Shown piece after piece: positions 1 to 6,709 of a stretch of DNA of 7,182 nt (positions within the stretch are counted from its first letter, which is position 1; each line of letters starts with the position of its first letter). Location: assembly GCA_021786915.1 (NCBI GenBank), contig JAJYMP010000671.1, forward strand, positions 1-7,182, read 5' to 3'. The notes below the pieces were generated by a model, which was given only the letters and a program-made list of their open reading frames with translations, was not told where the DNA came from and made no database searches. A program made the position numbers and the translations under genes. This DNA is from Chloroflexota bacterium (lineage in GTDB: Bacteria; Chloroflexota; Limnocylindria; Limnocylindrales; CSP1-4).

Positions 1-418
1 CCCCGTGGACGTGCACCGGGCGACCGATGCCACCCTCGCCGGCGTGGACTACGTCGCGCGCTCGTGCCCCAATGTGACCTTCGTGGCCACGACCAACCAC
101 CGGCCCGGCGTGGACGGCGCCTTCCTGTCGAGGGCCGATCTGATTGAGGAGGTCGGGTTCCCCGCGGCCGAGGCCGTCCGCGCGATCCTCGTGGACACCA
201 TCCGCGAGCTGACGGACGCCCCGCTCGACGAGCCCGGCCTGGCGGCCCTCGCCGAGGCGTGCGCGGCCAGCCAAGTCGACGCCCGCCAGGTGCGCAAGCT
301 GGTGCTGCGCGCCGTGTGCGATCGGCGGGACCTGGCGCTGGACCCGTCGGCGATCCGAATCGCGGACATCGAGGCCGCCTTCCGGGCGGAGCGCGGGGCG
401 CTGGAGGCGGCCGTCTGA
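1..418 (+). CDS. AAA+ ATPase, Pch2/TRIP13-like, C-terminal part (5' end outside window)
   Basis: The reading frame is open to the left edge (first full codon at base 2) and ends at TGA 416-418, leaving about 138 residues. What remains is the second half of an AAA+ module. A beta-strand ending in sensor-1 reads VATTN (Asn codon at 95-97). It is followed by FLSRADL, whose Arg (131-133) is the likely arginine finger, then a helical lid with VDARQVRKL in the sensor-2 position. The order PNV-x-FVATTN, AFLSRADL, then a short Pro-containing loop resembles the Pch2/TRIP13 remodelling ATPases more than FtsH or ClpX. The Walker A and B motifs would lie upstream and cannot be checked. The stop overlaps the next start by one base (TGATG), so it is translationally coupled to the MFS gene. 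The AAA+ call is firm; the Pch2-like placement is a motif judgement from memory. Confidence 0.8.
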   Translation, partial: PVDVHRATDATLAGVDYVARSCPNVTFVATTNHRPGVDGAFLSRADLIEEVGFPAAEAVRAILVDTIRELTDAPLDEPGLAALAEACAASQVDARQVRKLVLRAVCDRRDLALDPSAIRIADIEAAFRAERGALEAAV

Positions 419-1770
419 TGGCGGCCGACCGCCCCGGCACGCCATCAGAGGCGCAGGGCGCGGCTGCGGTGCCGCTGGTCGGCGCGGCCGGCGGCCCGTC
501 GGCGACGGTCGGGAAGGCCGAGCGGCCGCCGATCCCGCGCGACGCCATGCTGCTCGCCAGCGCGATCTTCCTGTTCGTGTCGGCAACCAACCTGCTGACC
601 CCGCTGGTCCCGATGGTGCGCCTCGACCTCGGGGTCAGCATCGCAACGGCGGGCGTCATCGTGGGCTCCTACGGCTTCGCCCGCCTGATGGCCGACATCC
701 CGTCGGGCTTCCTCTCCGACCGCTTCGGGCACCGCCGGCTGAGCATCTTCTCGGTGCTCCTCCTGATCGCGAGCTCGTTCGTCGGCGTCGTCGCGAACAG
801 TGTTGGCGTCCTGGTCGCCGCGCGCGTCGGCAGCGGCATCGCGGTCGGGTTCCTGGCCACGATCGTCCTGTCGGCGCTGAGCGCCACCGCCTCGACCCAG
901 AACCGGGGCAAGGTGATGAGCCTGTTCCACGTCGCCAACAACACCGGCATCGCGGTGTATCCGCTCGTCGGCGGCGTCATCGGCGCCACCCTGGGCTGGC
1001 GGGAGACGTTCCTCGCCACGGCCTCGCTGTCGGTCGTGGGCGCCATCCTGCTGCTGTCCGTCCTGCCGCGCATCGACTTCTCGCGGGGCGGCCGACGCGG
1101 CGGCGGCGACGAGTCGCGCGTCCTGCACGGCCGCCAGCGGACGGTCGCGTCGCTGGCGACGCACGTGGGCGTGGTCGCCAACATGATCCACCGACACGGC
1201 TTCCGGAACACGGTGCTGCCCCTCTACGCCGCCACATCGCTCGCGCTGGGCGGCGTGTCGATCGCGACGGCCATCGCGCTGATGTCCGTCACCGGGCTCC
1301 TGGTCGCGACCCCCGGCGGCATGCTCGGCGACCGGATCGGGCGACGGCGGGTCATCACTGCCGGCCTGGCCGCCGTTGCGGCCGGGGACCTGGCCTTCAT
1401 GCTCAGCCACGACCTGCTGACGTTCATCCTGCTCGCCGCGCTCATCGGGTTCGGCGACTTCTTCACTAGCTCCCAGACGGCGCTGCTGTCCGAGATCGTG
1501 CCCGCGTCCGAGCGCACGCGCTCGCTCGCCGGCTACCGGTTCTCGTCCGACCTCGGGGCGCTGCTGGGGCCGATCGTCTTGGCTGCCGTCATGGACGGCT
1601 ACGGCGCGCACGCGGCGATCCTGGTGGCGGTCGGCGTGCTGTTCACGGCGTCCGCGATCGCTTGGCTCGGCGTCCCCGCCCGTGTCGAGAGCGTGGGGCC
1701 GCACGAGCCCACCCTGGTTCCCGTCTCACTCAACGCTCCATCGCTCCAGCAGGAGGAGGCCTCGCGATGA
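418..1770 (+). CDS. MFS transporter (12-helix major facilitator)
   Basis: This 450-residue inner-membrane secondary transporter has about 12 hydrophobic helices in two halves. The first half spans residues about 44-217. A basic, Gly-rich cytoplasmic loop (218-245) follows, and the second half runs from about 246 to 418. The family's motif A appears after helix 2 as GFLSDRFGHRR (97-107) and again in the second half as GMLGDRIGRRR (301-311). A PLY segment (268-270) fits the opening of helix 7. The first 40 residues are a hydrophilic tail. I chose ATG 418 because GGAGG lies at 403-407 and the codon overlaps the upstream stop; the in-frame ATG at 547 would delete the tail and lose this coupling. 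The gene ends in ATGA with the peptidase start, which suggests the transporter imports the peptidase's substrate or exports its product. Substrate is not readable from sequence; drug efflux remains possible. Confidence 0.9.
   Translation: MAADRPGTPSEAQGAAAVPLVGAAGGPSATVGKAERPPIPRDAMLLASAIFLFVSATNLLTPLVPMVRLDLGVSIATAGVIVGSYGFARLMADIPSGFLSDRFGHRRLSIFSVLLLIASSFVGVVANSVGVLVAARVGSGIAVGFLATIVLSALSATASTQNRGKVMSLFHVANNTGIAVYPLVGGVIGATLGWRETFLATASLSVVGAILLLSVLPRIDFSRGGRRGGGDESRVLHGRQRTVASLATHVGVVANMIHRHGFRNTVLPLYAATSLALGGVSIATAIALMSVTGLLVATPGGMLGDRIGRRRVITAGLAAVAAGDLAFMLSHDLLTFILLAALIGFGDFFTSSQTALLSEIVPASERTRSLAGYRFSSDLGALLGPIVLAAVMDGYGAHAAILVAVGVLFTASAIAWLGVPARVESVGPHEPTLVPVSLNAPSLQQEEASR
1751..1759 (+). 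promoter_or_regulatory. Strong Shine-Dalgarno for the M20 gene
   Basis: AGGAGGAGG lies inside the end of the MFS gene, seven bases before ATG 1767. It fixes the peptidase start at 1767 rather than at earlier in-frame codons and shows the overlapping gene has its own ribosome entry. Confidence 0.8.
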
Positions 1771-3107
1771 ACCCCGACGACGTCGTCGCCCGGATCGACC
1801 CCGAGGAGGTCGTGGACCTCGCCCTGACGCTCGGCAACACCGACAGCCCGACAGGCAGCGAGGGCGCCGCCGGCCAGGTGGTGTTCGACTGGCTGGGGCG
1901 GAACGGGTTCGTGCCGAAGCGCTACGCGCTGGTGGAGGACCGGTTCAGCGTCGCCGCCTGGCTCCCAGGGGCCGGCGGCGGCTACAGCCTGGTCTTCAAC
2001 GCCCACCTCGACACCACGCTCCGACCGGATGCCGTGTGGTCCGCCAAGGACCCCAACGACCCGCTCTACCACTCGGCCTGGGTGGAGGGCGATCAGATCT
2101 ACGGTGACGGCGTCGTCAACGACAAGGGGCCGATGGCGGCCTTCCTGGTGGCGGCCAAGGCGATCCGCGATGCCGGCTTCCCGCTCCGGGGCGACCTGGT
2201 CGTGAGCGCCGTGGCCGGCGAGATCTCGCGCGAGCCCATCGACGAGTGGCAGGGGCCGGCCTACCTGTCGAAGGACCTCGGGGTGCGGTTCATGGCCACC
2301 CACGGGGTCGTGGGCGACTTCGCGCTCGTGGCGGAGGGCACCGGGTTCGGCATCGTGGGCATCGAGCCGGGCAAGGCCCACTTCAAGGTGACCGTCGTCA
2401 CCGACACGCCCCGCTACTACACGCCGTACCTGCCTCGGCCGACCGGCCTTGCGGACTCGCCCAACGCGATCGTCCGGGCGAGCGCGGTCATCGCGGCATT
2501 CGAGCGCTGGGCGTACGAGTACCAGCAGCGGCACACCTACCAGAGCGAGTACGGCCGGATCGTGCCCAAGGCGTCGGTCAACGCCATCCGGAGCGGCTAC
2601 CCCTACAGCCTCACGAGCGCCCCCCAGGTGTCTGCGTTCTACGTGGACACGCGGATCCTGCCCGGGGTGAACCCGCTGGACGTGCGCGAGGAGCTGCGGG
2701 CCCTGCTGCGGGAGGTGGGCGTCGAGGGCGAGGTCGAGCTGTTCCTGTACCGGCCCGGCTACGAGGTGCGCGGCGCCGAGCCGCTGATCGAGGCGATCCG
2801 ACGCCAGCACGCCCTAGTGTTCCCCAACCCGCCCCAGATCGTGGCCGACCCCGTGACCAGCATGTGGCGCGACACGAACGCGTTCAACGAGCTGGGCATC
2901 CCCGCCATCTCGTACGCGCCGCGCTCGGCCAGCCATGCCACCCGCAAGTCGTTCGCCGTGGCTGACCTGGTCGACGCGGCCCGGGTCTACGCGCGGATCG
3001 CGATGGACGTCTGCAACCTCGAGCGACCAGCGTGGACGCCGCTCGGCGCACACCTCAATCGTGAGATCGCGGCCAGCGTCGCGGAGCGGAACCGTTCTCA
3101 GAGCTGA
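1767..3107 (+). CDS. M20-family metallopeptidase / ArgE-DapE-like deacylase
   Basis: This 446-residue cytoplasmic hydrolase belongs to the dinuclear-zinc M20 family, which cleaves N-acyl-amino acids or small peptides. The expected landmarks appear in order: NAHLDTT with His80 and catalytic Asp82, GVVNDKG with bridging Asp119, AGEIS with Glu152 in the catalytic-Glu position, AEGTG with Glu190, and SASHATRKSF with His390 as the last metal ligand. The stretch between about 205 and 325 fits the inserted dimerisation domain. Length is normal (usually 370-450). One departure: the canonical Glu-Glu pair reads Glu152-Ile153. I recall GEI in some ArgE-like subfamilies, so it need not mean loss of activity. 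The start overlaps the MFS stop (ATGA). Family is certain; the exact substrate (acetylornithine, succinyl-diaminopimelate, N-carbamoyl or dipeptide) is not. Confidence 0.92.
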   Translation: MNPDDVVARIDPEEVVDLALTLGNTDSPTGSEGAAGQVVFDWLGRNGFVPKRYALVEDRFSVAAWLPGAGGGYSLVFNAHLDTTLRPDAVWSAKDPNDPLYHSAWVEGDQIYGDGVVNDKGPMAAFLVAAKAIRDAGFPLRGDLVVSAVAGEISREPIDEWQGPAYLSKDLGVRFMATHGVVGDFALVAEGTGFGIVGIEPGKAHFKVTVVTDTPRYYTPYLPRPTGLADSPNAIVRASAVIAAFERWAYEYQQRHTYQSEYGRIVPKASVNAIRSGYPYSLTSAPQVSAFYVDTRILPGVNPLDVREELRALLREVGVEGEVELFLYRPGYEVRGAEPLIEAIRRQHALVFPNPPQIVADPVTSMWRDTNAFNELGIPAISYAPRSASHATRKSFAVADLVDAARVYARIAMDVCNLERPAWTPLGAHLNREIAASVAERNRSQS

Positions 3108-3128
3108 GTAGCACGGAACGGGCTGCGA

Positions 3129-3148
3129 GATCGCCCCATCTGGCGGTC
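3129..3148 (+). terminator. Possible stem-loop after the operon
   Basis: GATCGCC (3129-3135) pairs with GGCGGTC (3142-3148), giving a 7-bp stem with one G-U pair and a 6-base loop, about 20 bases after the M20 stop. No T-run follows, so it is not a canonical intrinsic terminator. It could slow polymerase or protect the 3' end. Confidence 0.3.
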
Positions 3149-3179
3149 GAGCCGAGGTGCCGCACCACAGGCAGTGTGT

Positions 3180-3229
3180 TGGCTGGCGCGCCAGGATTCG
3201 AACCTGGAACCCCCTGATCCAGAGTCAAA
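3180..3229 (-). pseudogene. 3'-half tRNA-Gln(CUG) fragment
   Basis: Read on the minus strand from 3229 down to 3180, this has the 3' half of a tRNA in correct order. It has an anticodon loop CTCTGGA (3224-3218; T33, anticodon CTG, G37), a stem 3' strand TCAGG, and a 5-base variable loop. The T-arm is CCAGG-TTCGAAT-CCTGG (3207-3191), the acceptor 3' strand is CGCGCCA, then G73 and encoded CCA (3182-3180). A72 and G73 agree with glutamine tRNAs. The anticodon stem 5' strand is TTTGA where CCTGA would pair perfectly, giving two G-U pairs. Further upstream there is no D-arm with its GG loop and no TGGCGCG to pair with the acceptor. Identity to a tRNA therefore fades inside the anticodon stem. This is best read as a fragment left by site-specific integration; simple decay of an old tRNA gene is the alternative. 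Confidence 0.75.
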
Positions 3230-3244
3230 CTGACGCAAATCAGG
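3213..3244. repeat. Inverted repeat over the tRNA anticodon region; candidate att core
   Basis: CCTGAT (3213-3218) and ATCAGG (3239-3244) are perfect inverted 6-mers separated by 20 bases. Inside them TCA (3225-3227) and TGA (3231-3233) form a smaller inverted pair. The left arm is tRNA anticodon-stem sequence and the right arm is not tRNA. Paired core-type arms over an anticodon stem-loop are what tyrosine integrases commonly use, so this is the likely crossover zone. The arms are short and chance symmetry is possible. Confidence 0.4.
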
Positions 3245-3534
3245 CGGTTGTCCAGCGCTTGGCCCCGGGTTACGTTCAGGGGCCGGTGTCTCGACCGCTC
3301 CTCGGGCGCTCCGCGCCGTCAGATTCCGGGGGTGTCAGGCGAACATCCCCGCGAGAGTCATGCGCACCGGCCCGGCCGCCTGAACATCAAGCGAACTTCG
3401 GGTGCGTCCCCTGATGTTATGCCGATCAGAGAAGCGGATCGCGGCGGGCCTTGGTCGAGTCGCGCACCGCTTAGTCCCCGGTACCCTGCTCACCAGACGT
3501 TCGGACGGCGAAGGCCATCCAAGGCAGGGGCGTT
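3245..3534. other. Non-coding stretch after the att-like scar
   Basis: No convincing gene is present on either strand. The open frames here give Pro/Arg/Ser-rich products without recognisable domains. One of them (3157-3414) begins inside the tRNA fragment, a frequent source of false integrase calls. A perfect 7-base inverted repeat, AACATCA (3383-3389) and TGATGTT (3412-3418), is separated by 22 bases and could be an operator or weak stem. TTGGTC at 3451 and TACCCT at 3482 look like promoter hexamers but are 25 bases apart, too far for a standard sigma-70 promoter. No integrase remnant is recognisable. Confidence 0.5.
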
Positions 3535-4581
3535 ATGCGACGCGATGGAGCGCAGGATGGAGCCTCACAACGAGGTGGCTGGCGGTCAGGCCCACCGTCG
3601 GCGGGATTCCGGGTGACACGGCGACTTCCCAGGTGGCGAGTCATTGAGAACGTCGTCGCGGCGATAGAGCGGTCGATCGTCGGCATTCCGGGCGCCCGGG
3701 TAACGGCGAACGTGACGCTCCGGGAAGTCATCACGGGCACGCCACGCCAAGTGGATGTCCTGGTCGAGGTGCCGACGGGGAACCGCGTTCTGAGAGTCGG
3801 GGTCGAGGTTCGGGACCGGAAGTCGCCTATGGACTTGCCGGATGTCGAGCAGCTCGTTGAGAAGCTAGGGAAGCTCAATTTGGACCGGCGATGCATTGTC
3901 TCGCGGTCTGGATTCACGGCAGACGCCGCGGTGGCGGCGCGGATGAAGGGGATTGAGACCCGGGCGATCGCCGAAATCGAACGCCCCGATTGGTGGCAGG
4001 TGCCGGACTTCCGCTGGCACACGCGAAGCCTCGAACTACTGTCCGCGCGGGTGGACTTCGCCGACTCCGACGATCGTGCTCGTGCGCTGGGTGTTCTCGG
4101 GGGATACGACGCGACGCGGGTCGTTGTCGCCGACGAGCAAGGCGTGCCTGCCCCGCTCCTGGGCGTGCTACGAAGCGCGATGGAGGCGGAATTGTCCGGC
4201 AGTGTCGAGGTGACCGACGGTCAGACAATCGTCTTCGATCTCGACCTTCGGCCCCTCTCTGACCGCCGGTGGGCTGCACCGAATGGGGACCTGCCGGCGC
4301 CAGCGCGGGCGATCTGCCAAGTTCGAGTGCACGTTGACGTCGAGGCGGTGGAATTGACCGCCTTCGCGGGTCCACACGGCGTCACCGCGTTTGCGGGGGT
4401 CTCCGAAGCGCTGGGCCGCCAGGTGACGATCGTGGCGGTCGAGGGGCCCGACGGGGCGCGTCGGCTCTCGGTCACCATGGACAGCCCGAAGAGCAACCCG
4501 ACCGGGCCTGCGCTGATCGACCCGGCTCGCCCGGGTGGCCGCGCTCGTACCCGCAAACGTTCTCAATCGTCGACAAGTTGA
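3535..4581 (+). CDS. Mrr-like PD-(D/E)xK restriction-endonuclease-fold protein
   Basis: The protein has 348 residues. Residues about 34-145 look like an Mrr-type nuclease core. A helix is followed by RQVDVLVEV with Asp74, then a strand GVEVRDRKS with Glu91. Then come a helix containing EQLVEKL (105-111), a strand CIVSRSGFT (120-128), and a helix with AAVAARMKGIE. This matches the family's order of Asp, E-x-(K/R), EQL-like helix and VS-x-x-GFT. The usual ECK or ECR reads EVR here, with Lys96 nearby, so activity is plausible but not assured. Residues about 165-320 are beta-rich and unrecognised, possibly a sensing or binding domain; the tail is basic (RARTRKR). ATG 3535 has a weak GGCAGGGG before it. 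GTG 3613 is an alternative that removes a low-complexity leader. Codon third positions are less strictly G/C than in the operon to the left, fitting acquired DNA. Likely role: cleavage of foreign or modified DNA (inference). Confidence 0.72.
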   Translation: MRRDGAQDGASQRGGWRSGPPSAGFRVTRRLPRWRVIENVVAAIERSIVGIPGARVTANVTLREVITGTPRQVDVLVEVPTGNRVLRVGVEVRDRKSPMDLPDVEQLVEKLGKLNLDRRCIVSRSGFTADAAVAARMKGIETRAIAEIERPDWWQVPDFRWHTRSLELLSARVDFADSDDRARALGVLGGYDATRVVVADEQGVPAPLLGVLRSAMEAELSGSVEVTDGQTIVFDLDLRPLSDRRWAAPNGDLPAPARAICQVRVHVDVEAVELTAFAGPHGVTAFAGVSEALGRQVTIVAVEGPDGARRLSVTMDSPKSNPTGPALIDPARPGGRARTRKRSQSSTS

Positions 4582-4731
4582 GCGTTCCTCGCGTCTTGCG
4601 CTGCTCGCAATCTACTGGAGTGGCTTGGACTTCTCGAGCTGGCACGAACTCCTGAGCGATCTGGTACCACTACCGCTAGGCGCTCCCTTTGGGTCGTGCT
4701 TCGAGGCGCGGTGCGGAGCAGCCGCCCGGGC

Positions 4732-4739
4732 AGGAGGGG
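4732..4739 (+). promoter_or_regulatory. Ribosome binding site of the membrane-anchored orphan
   Basis: AGGAGGGG lies six bases before ATG 4746. It decides the start in favour of 4746 over the in-frame ATG at 4689, whose extra 19 residues are low-complexity and not hydrophobic. Confidence 0.7.
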
Positions 4740-4745
4740 GACCAG

Positions 4746-5411
4746 ATGATCGATGCGGGTGTCGCGGCGCTGCTCGGCGCAGGTGTCACGGGCCTCGTTG
4801 CCGTGCTCCTTGCCGTGGTCGGGCCGCTCCTGGAGGCGTGGGTCGGCAGGCGCGAGAGGAGGCGCGAGGACTTGCGGGCTTTCCGCCTCGGCCAGGTGGA
4901 TCGCGCGGAGCGAGCCCTTGTCCTCCAGCTGCTCACGCTCGAGGCCATCCTGGATCGGGACACGGCGCGCGGCCGGCGGCTTGTCGCCGAGGCCGCCGAG
5001 CTCGCGACTACCGACCCGCTCATGCTCGGCGATGCCGGCGCAGTGCGCGCGCTTGTCAATGCGGAGGCGCCTCTTGCCGCACGGCTGCGCCCAGGGCTCG
5101 TTGGGAGCACCATCAGCTGGCTCACCGGGCTTAGCGCGAGTCGCGCCGAGCGACAAACGCTCACGGACGCGAAGACAACCATCCACCGTGCCTTCGATAC
5201 GCAACGAGAACGGATCATCTCCGGCAAGGAGCTCATCCTGGTGGACGTCAACGTCAGCCGGGCGATCCTCGATGCAAACCCGGCGGTCCAGGACTTCATG
5301 GCGCGTTGGGCGGTGCCCGACGAGCCGTCGACTCTTGCTGTTGGCCCGGCAGCTTCGACACCCGACCTTCCACCGTGGCGCCGCGCCTGGTCGCGTCGGG
5401 CACGCCGCTAG
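4746..5411 (+). CDS. Orphan protein with one N-terminal membrane helix
   Basis: I do not recognise this 221-residue protein. Residues 5-32 are a single hydrophobic helix, immediately followed by a strongly basic run (RRERRRE, 35-41). By the positive-inside rule this places the N-terminus outside and the rest in the cytoplasm. Residues about 40-90 are amphipathic and charged and could form a coiled coil. A second helical stretch spans 131-160 and is followed by ELILVDVNVSRAILD (162-176). The C-terminus is Pro-rich and then basic. No catalytic motif, cysteine pair or signal-peptidase site is evident. It follows the Mrr-like gene on the same strand after a 164-base gap with no clear promoter or terminator, so co-transcription is possible but unproven. 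A small membrane-tethered partner of a nuclease is one idea; a phage-like or housekeeping membrane protein is equally open. Confidence 0.75.
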   Translation: MIDAGVAALLGAGVTGLVAVLLAVVGPLLEAWVGRRERRREDLRAFRLGQVDRAERALVLQLLTLEAILDRDTARGRRLVAEAAELATTDPLMLGDAGAVRALVNAEAPLAARLRPGLVGSTISWLTGLSASRAERQTLTDAKTTIHRAFDTQRERIISGKELILVDVNVSRAILDANPAVQDFMARWAVPDEPSTLAVGPAASTPDLPPWRRAWSRRARR

Positions 5412-5529
5412 GCTCCGCGGCTCGCGTGACGTCCTCGCCACACTCGAACACGTGACGGGAAGGCGGAGACCGTCCCCATGCGCCCGCCCGCTAGTCACTC
5501 TCGGCAGGTTCAGTCGGGCTAGCGACCGC
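5412..5529. other. Convergent intergenic gap
   Basis: This gap separates two convergent genes. It contains two weak stems: GACGG/CCGTC (5454-5458 with 5470-5474) and CGCTAG/CTAGCG (5489-5494 with 5519-5524). Neither is followed by a T-run on either strand. A bidirectional terminator is expected from layout but not clearly seen. Confidence 0.3.
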
Positions 5530-6357
5530 CTACTTCGCGGGCAATGCTCGAGACAGCACCACGGCCAGCTCGTCCATCTGGGCCTCGGTCAGCGCCGGGG
5601 CGGCCGCCACGAGGCGGGCCAGGGAGTGCGGGCCTTCGAGCCGGACGCCGCGGAAGGTCTCTGGCGCCCTGAGGATCGGCCACTCGACCTTGAGGAAGCA
5701 GAGCACCGGCGTGATCGGCGGCAGCGTGTCGACGCCGCGGTCCCGCAGGGCCGACGCGACGGCCTCAACCTGCCAGCCCATCGCGTCGGCGAGCCTCGAG
5801 CAGTCGCGGCCGCCGACGGTCAGTCGGAGGTCTCTGTTGAACCACCCACCCCGGTCGCGGATGGCGATCGCGCCCTTGTGCGCCTTTGCGTCGACGACGA
5901 AGACGCCGGCCGGCCCGATGAGGATGTGGTCGATGTTGCCGCGCGTCCCGGGCACGCGCCGGTCGTGCAGCATCCACAGGCCTGGGACCTTCGCCAGCTC
6001 GGCCGCGAGCTTCTCCTCGCCCGCGGCGCCGATCGCCCACGCCCGGGTGGACCGCGGCTCGACAGTCACGGCGCGCACGACCTTGGCGACGAGCCCGGTG
6101 CCCCAGCGCTCCGTGATGGCGGCGTCGCGCTTGGCGGCCCGGCGGTCGTGCTCGGCGCGGGCTGAACGGCCGGCCACGCCGTGGTCCACCACGGGGACCA
6201 CGGGCGGCTCGGGCGGAGGCGGCGACGACGGCGCGGCCGTGCACTCGATGCAGCGGATCGTCTTCGTGGCCCGGTCCCAGACCGCCGGCGTCCCTCGCAT
6301 CAGCACGGCGCCACAGCGCGCGCACGTCCCGTCGTACTTGACCCGCCATTCCCCCAT
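5530..6357 (-). CDS. NERD-domain nuclease-like protein with N-terminal zinc ribbon
   Basis: The protein has 275 residues. Residues 12-39 hold two CxxC pairs (C12/C15 and C36/C39), a zinc ribbon. A Pro-rich linker (44-56) and a basic helical segment (62-100) follow. The NERD (nuclease-related) domain starts at AWAIGAAGEEKL (106-117) with the family Gly-Glu motif. It then has RGNIDHILIGPAGVFVVDAKAHKG (139-162), where Asp143 and the Asp156-x-Lys158 pair are the PD-(D/E)xK-type metal-site residues. Trp172 and the strand around 215-225 complete the fold. All expected catalytic positions are present. ATG 6357 is chosen because the zinc ribbon begins just after it; upstream codons in frame translate to low-complexity sequence. 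No Shine-Dalgarno is visible, and a TACCTT box sits just upstream, suggesting a leaderless message. NERD proteins are common in high-GC bacteria and their biological role is mostly unproven; DNA processing or defence is inferred. Confidence 0.92.
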   Translation of the reverse strand: MGEWRVKYDGTCARCGAVLMRGTPAVWDRATKTIRCIECTAAPSSPPPPEPPVVPVVDHGVAGRSARAEHDRRAAKRDAAITERWGTGLVAKVVRAVTVEPRSTRAWAIGAAGEEKLAAELAKVPGLWMLHDRRVPGTRGNIDHILIGPAGVFVVDAKAHKGAIAIRDRGGWFNRDLRLTVGGRDCSRLADAMGWQVEAVASALRDRGVDTLPPITPVLCFLKVEWPILRAPETFRGVRLEGPHSLARLVAAAPALTEAQMDELAVVLSRALPAK

Positions 6358-6363
6358 GCGGGC

Positions 6364-6369
6364 AAGGTA
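6364..6369 (-). promoter_or_regulatory. Possible -10 box for a leaderless NERD transcript
   Basis: On the minus strand TACCTT matches the TAnnnT form of a sigma-70 -10 element and ends six bases before ATG 6357. That is the distance expected if transcription starts at the A of the start codon. No good -35 hexamer is visible at 16-18 bases. Confidence 0.35.
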
Positions 6370-6709
6370 GCAGGGCGCCGAGGTCGCCGGGCGGTGGCCT
6401 ATCGTCCGCCGGTCTAGCTGATGTCCCGGACGAGCGCCTGCTGCTCGCCGCGCGGGTGCTGGCCACCAACTCATTGGGGGCCCGCACGGTGCTCGAAGTC
6501 GGTGCCGCTGATGCCGGCTCTTTCGCCACCTCGGCCGGCTGGCCCCGCCGCGGTGGACAGCGGCCCCGAGCTCGACAATCGGAGACCTGGCGGGCAGGCC
6601 ACTTCCCCGCACGGTAGACGCCGCGACCTGGACGAGCCTTGGGCGCCTGCCAGGGATCTCGACCGGGAACCGGGCCTAATGGCGGCGCAATCTCCTGAAC
6701 AAGGCTGGA

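Noticed and set aside
445..1704. Long antisense frame opposite the MFS gene
   Set aside because: Its product is Arg/Asp/Gly/Gln-rich without domains. It is a shadow of high-GC coding on the other strand.
1599..2810. Long antisense frame opposite the M20 gene
   Set aside because: The + strand frame carries all M20 motifs. The antisense product has only low-complexity His/Arg/Val-rich sequence.
3180..3256. Complete tRNA gene
   Set aside because: No D-arm or 5' acceptor strand matching CGCGCCA exists in the preceding minus-strand bases, so only the 3' half is present.
3157..3414. Open frame beginning near the tRNA fragment, with a product that looks like a short integrase N-terminus
   Set aside because: The protein-like part is only the translated tRNA antisense, and the rest is Pro/Arg/Ser-rich with no recombinase residues or ribosome site.
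3451..3487. Promoter TTGGTC with TACCCT before the nuclease gene
   Set aside because: The 25-base spacing is too long for a standard sigma-70 promoter and no better pair is seen.
4753..6165. 470-codon + strand frame crossing the orphan and NERD genes
   Set aside because: It spans two genes better explained in other frames and the product is Ser/Arg/Pro-rich without motifs.
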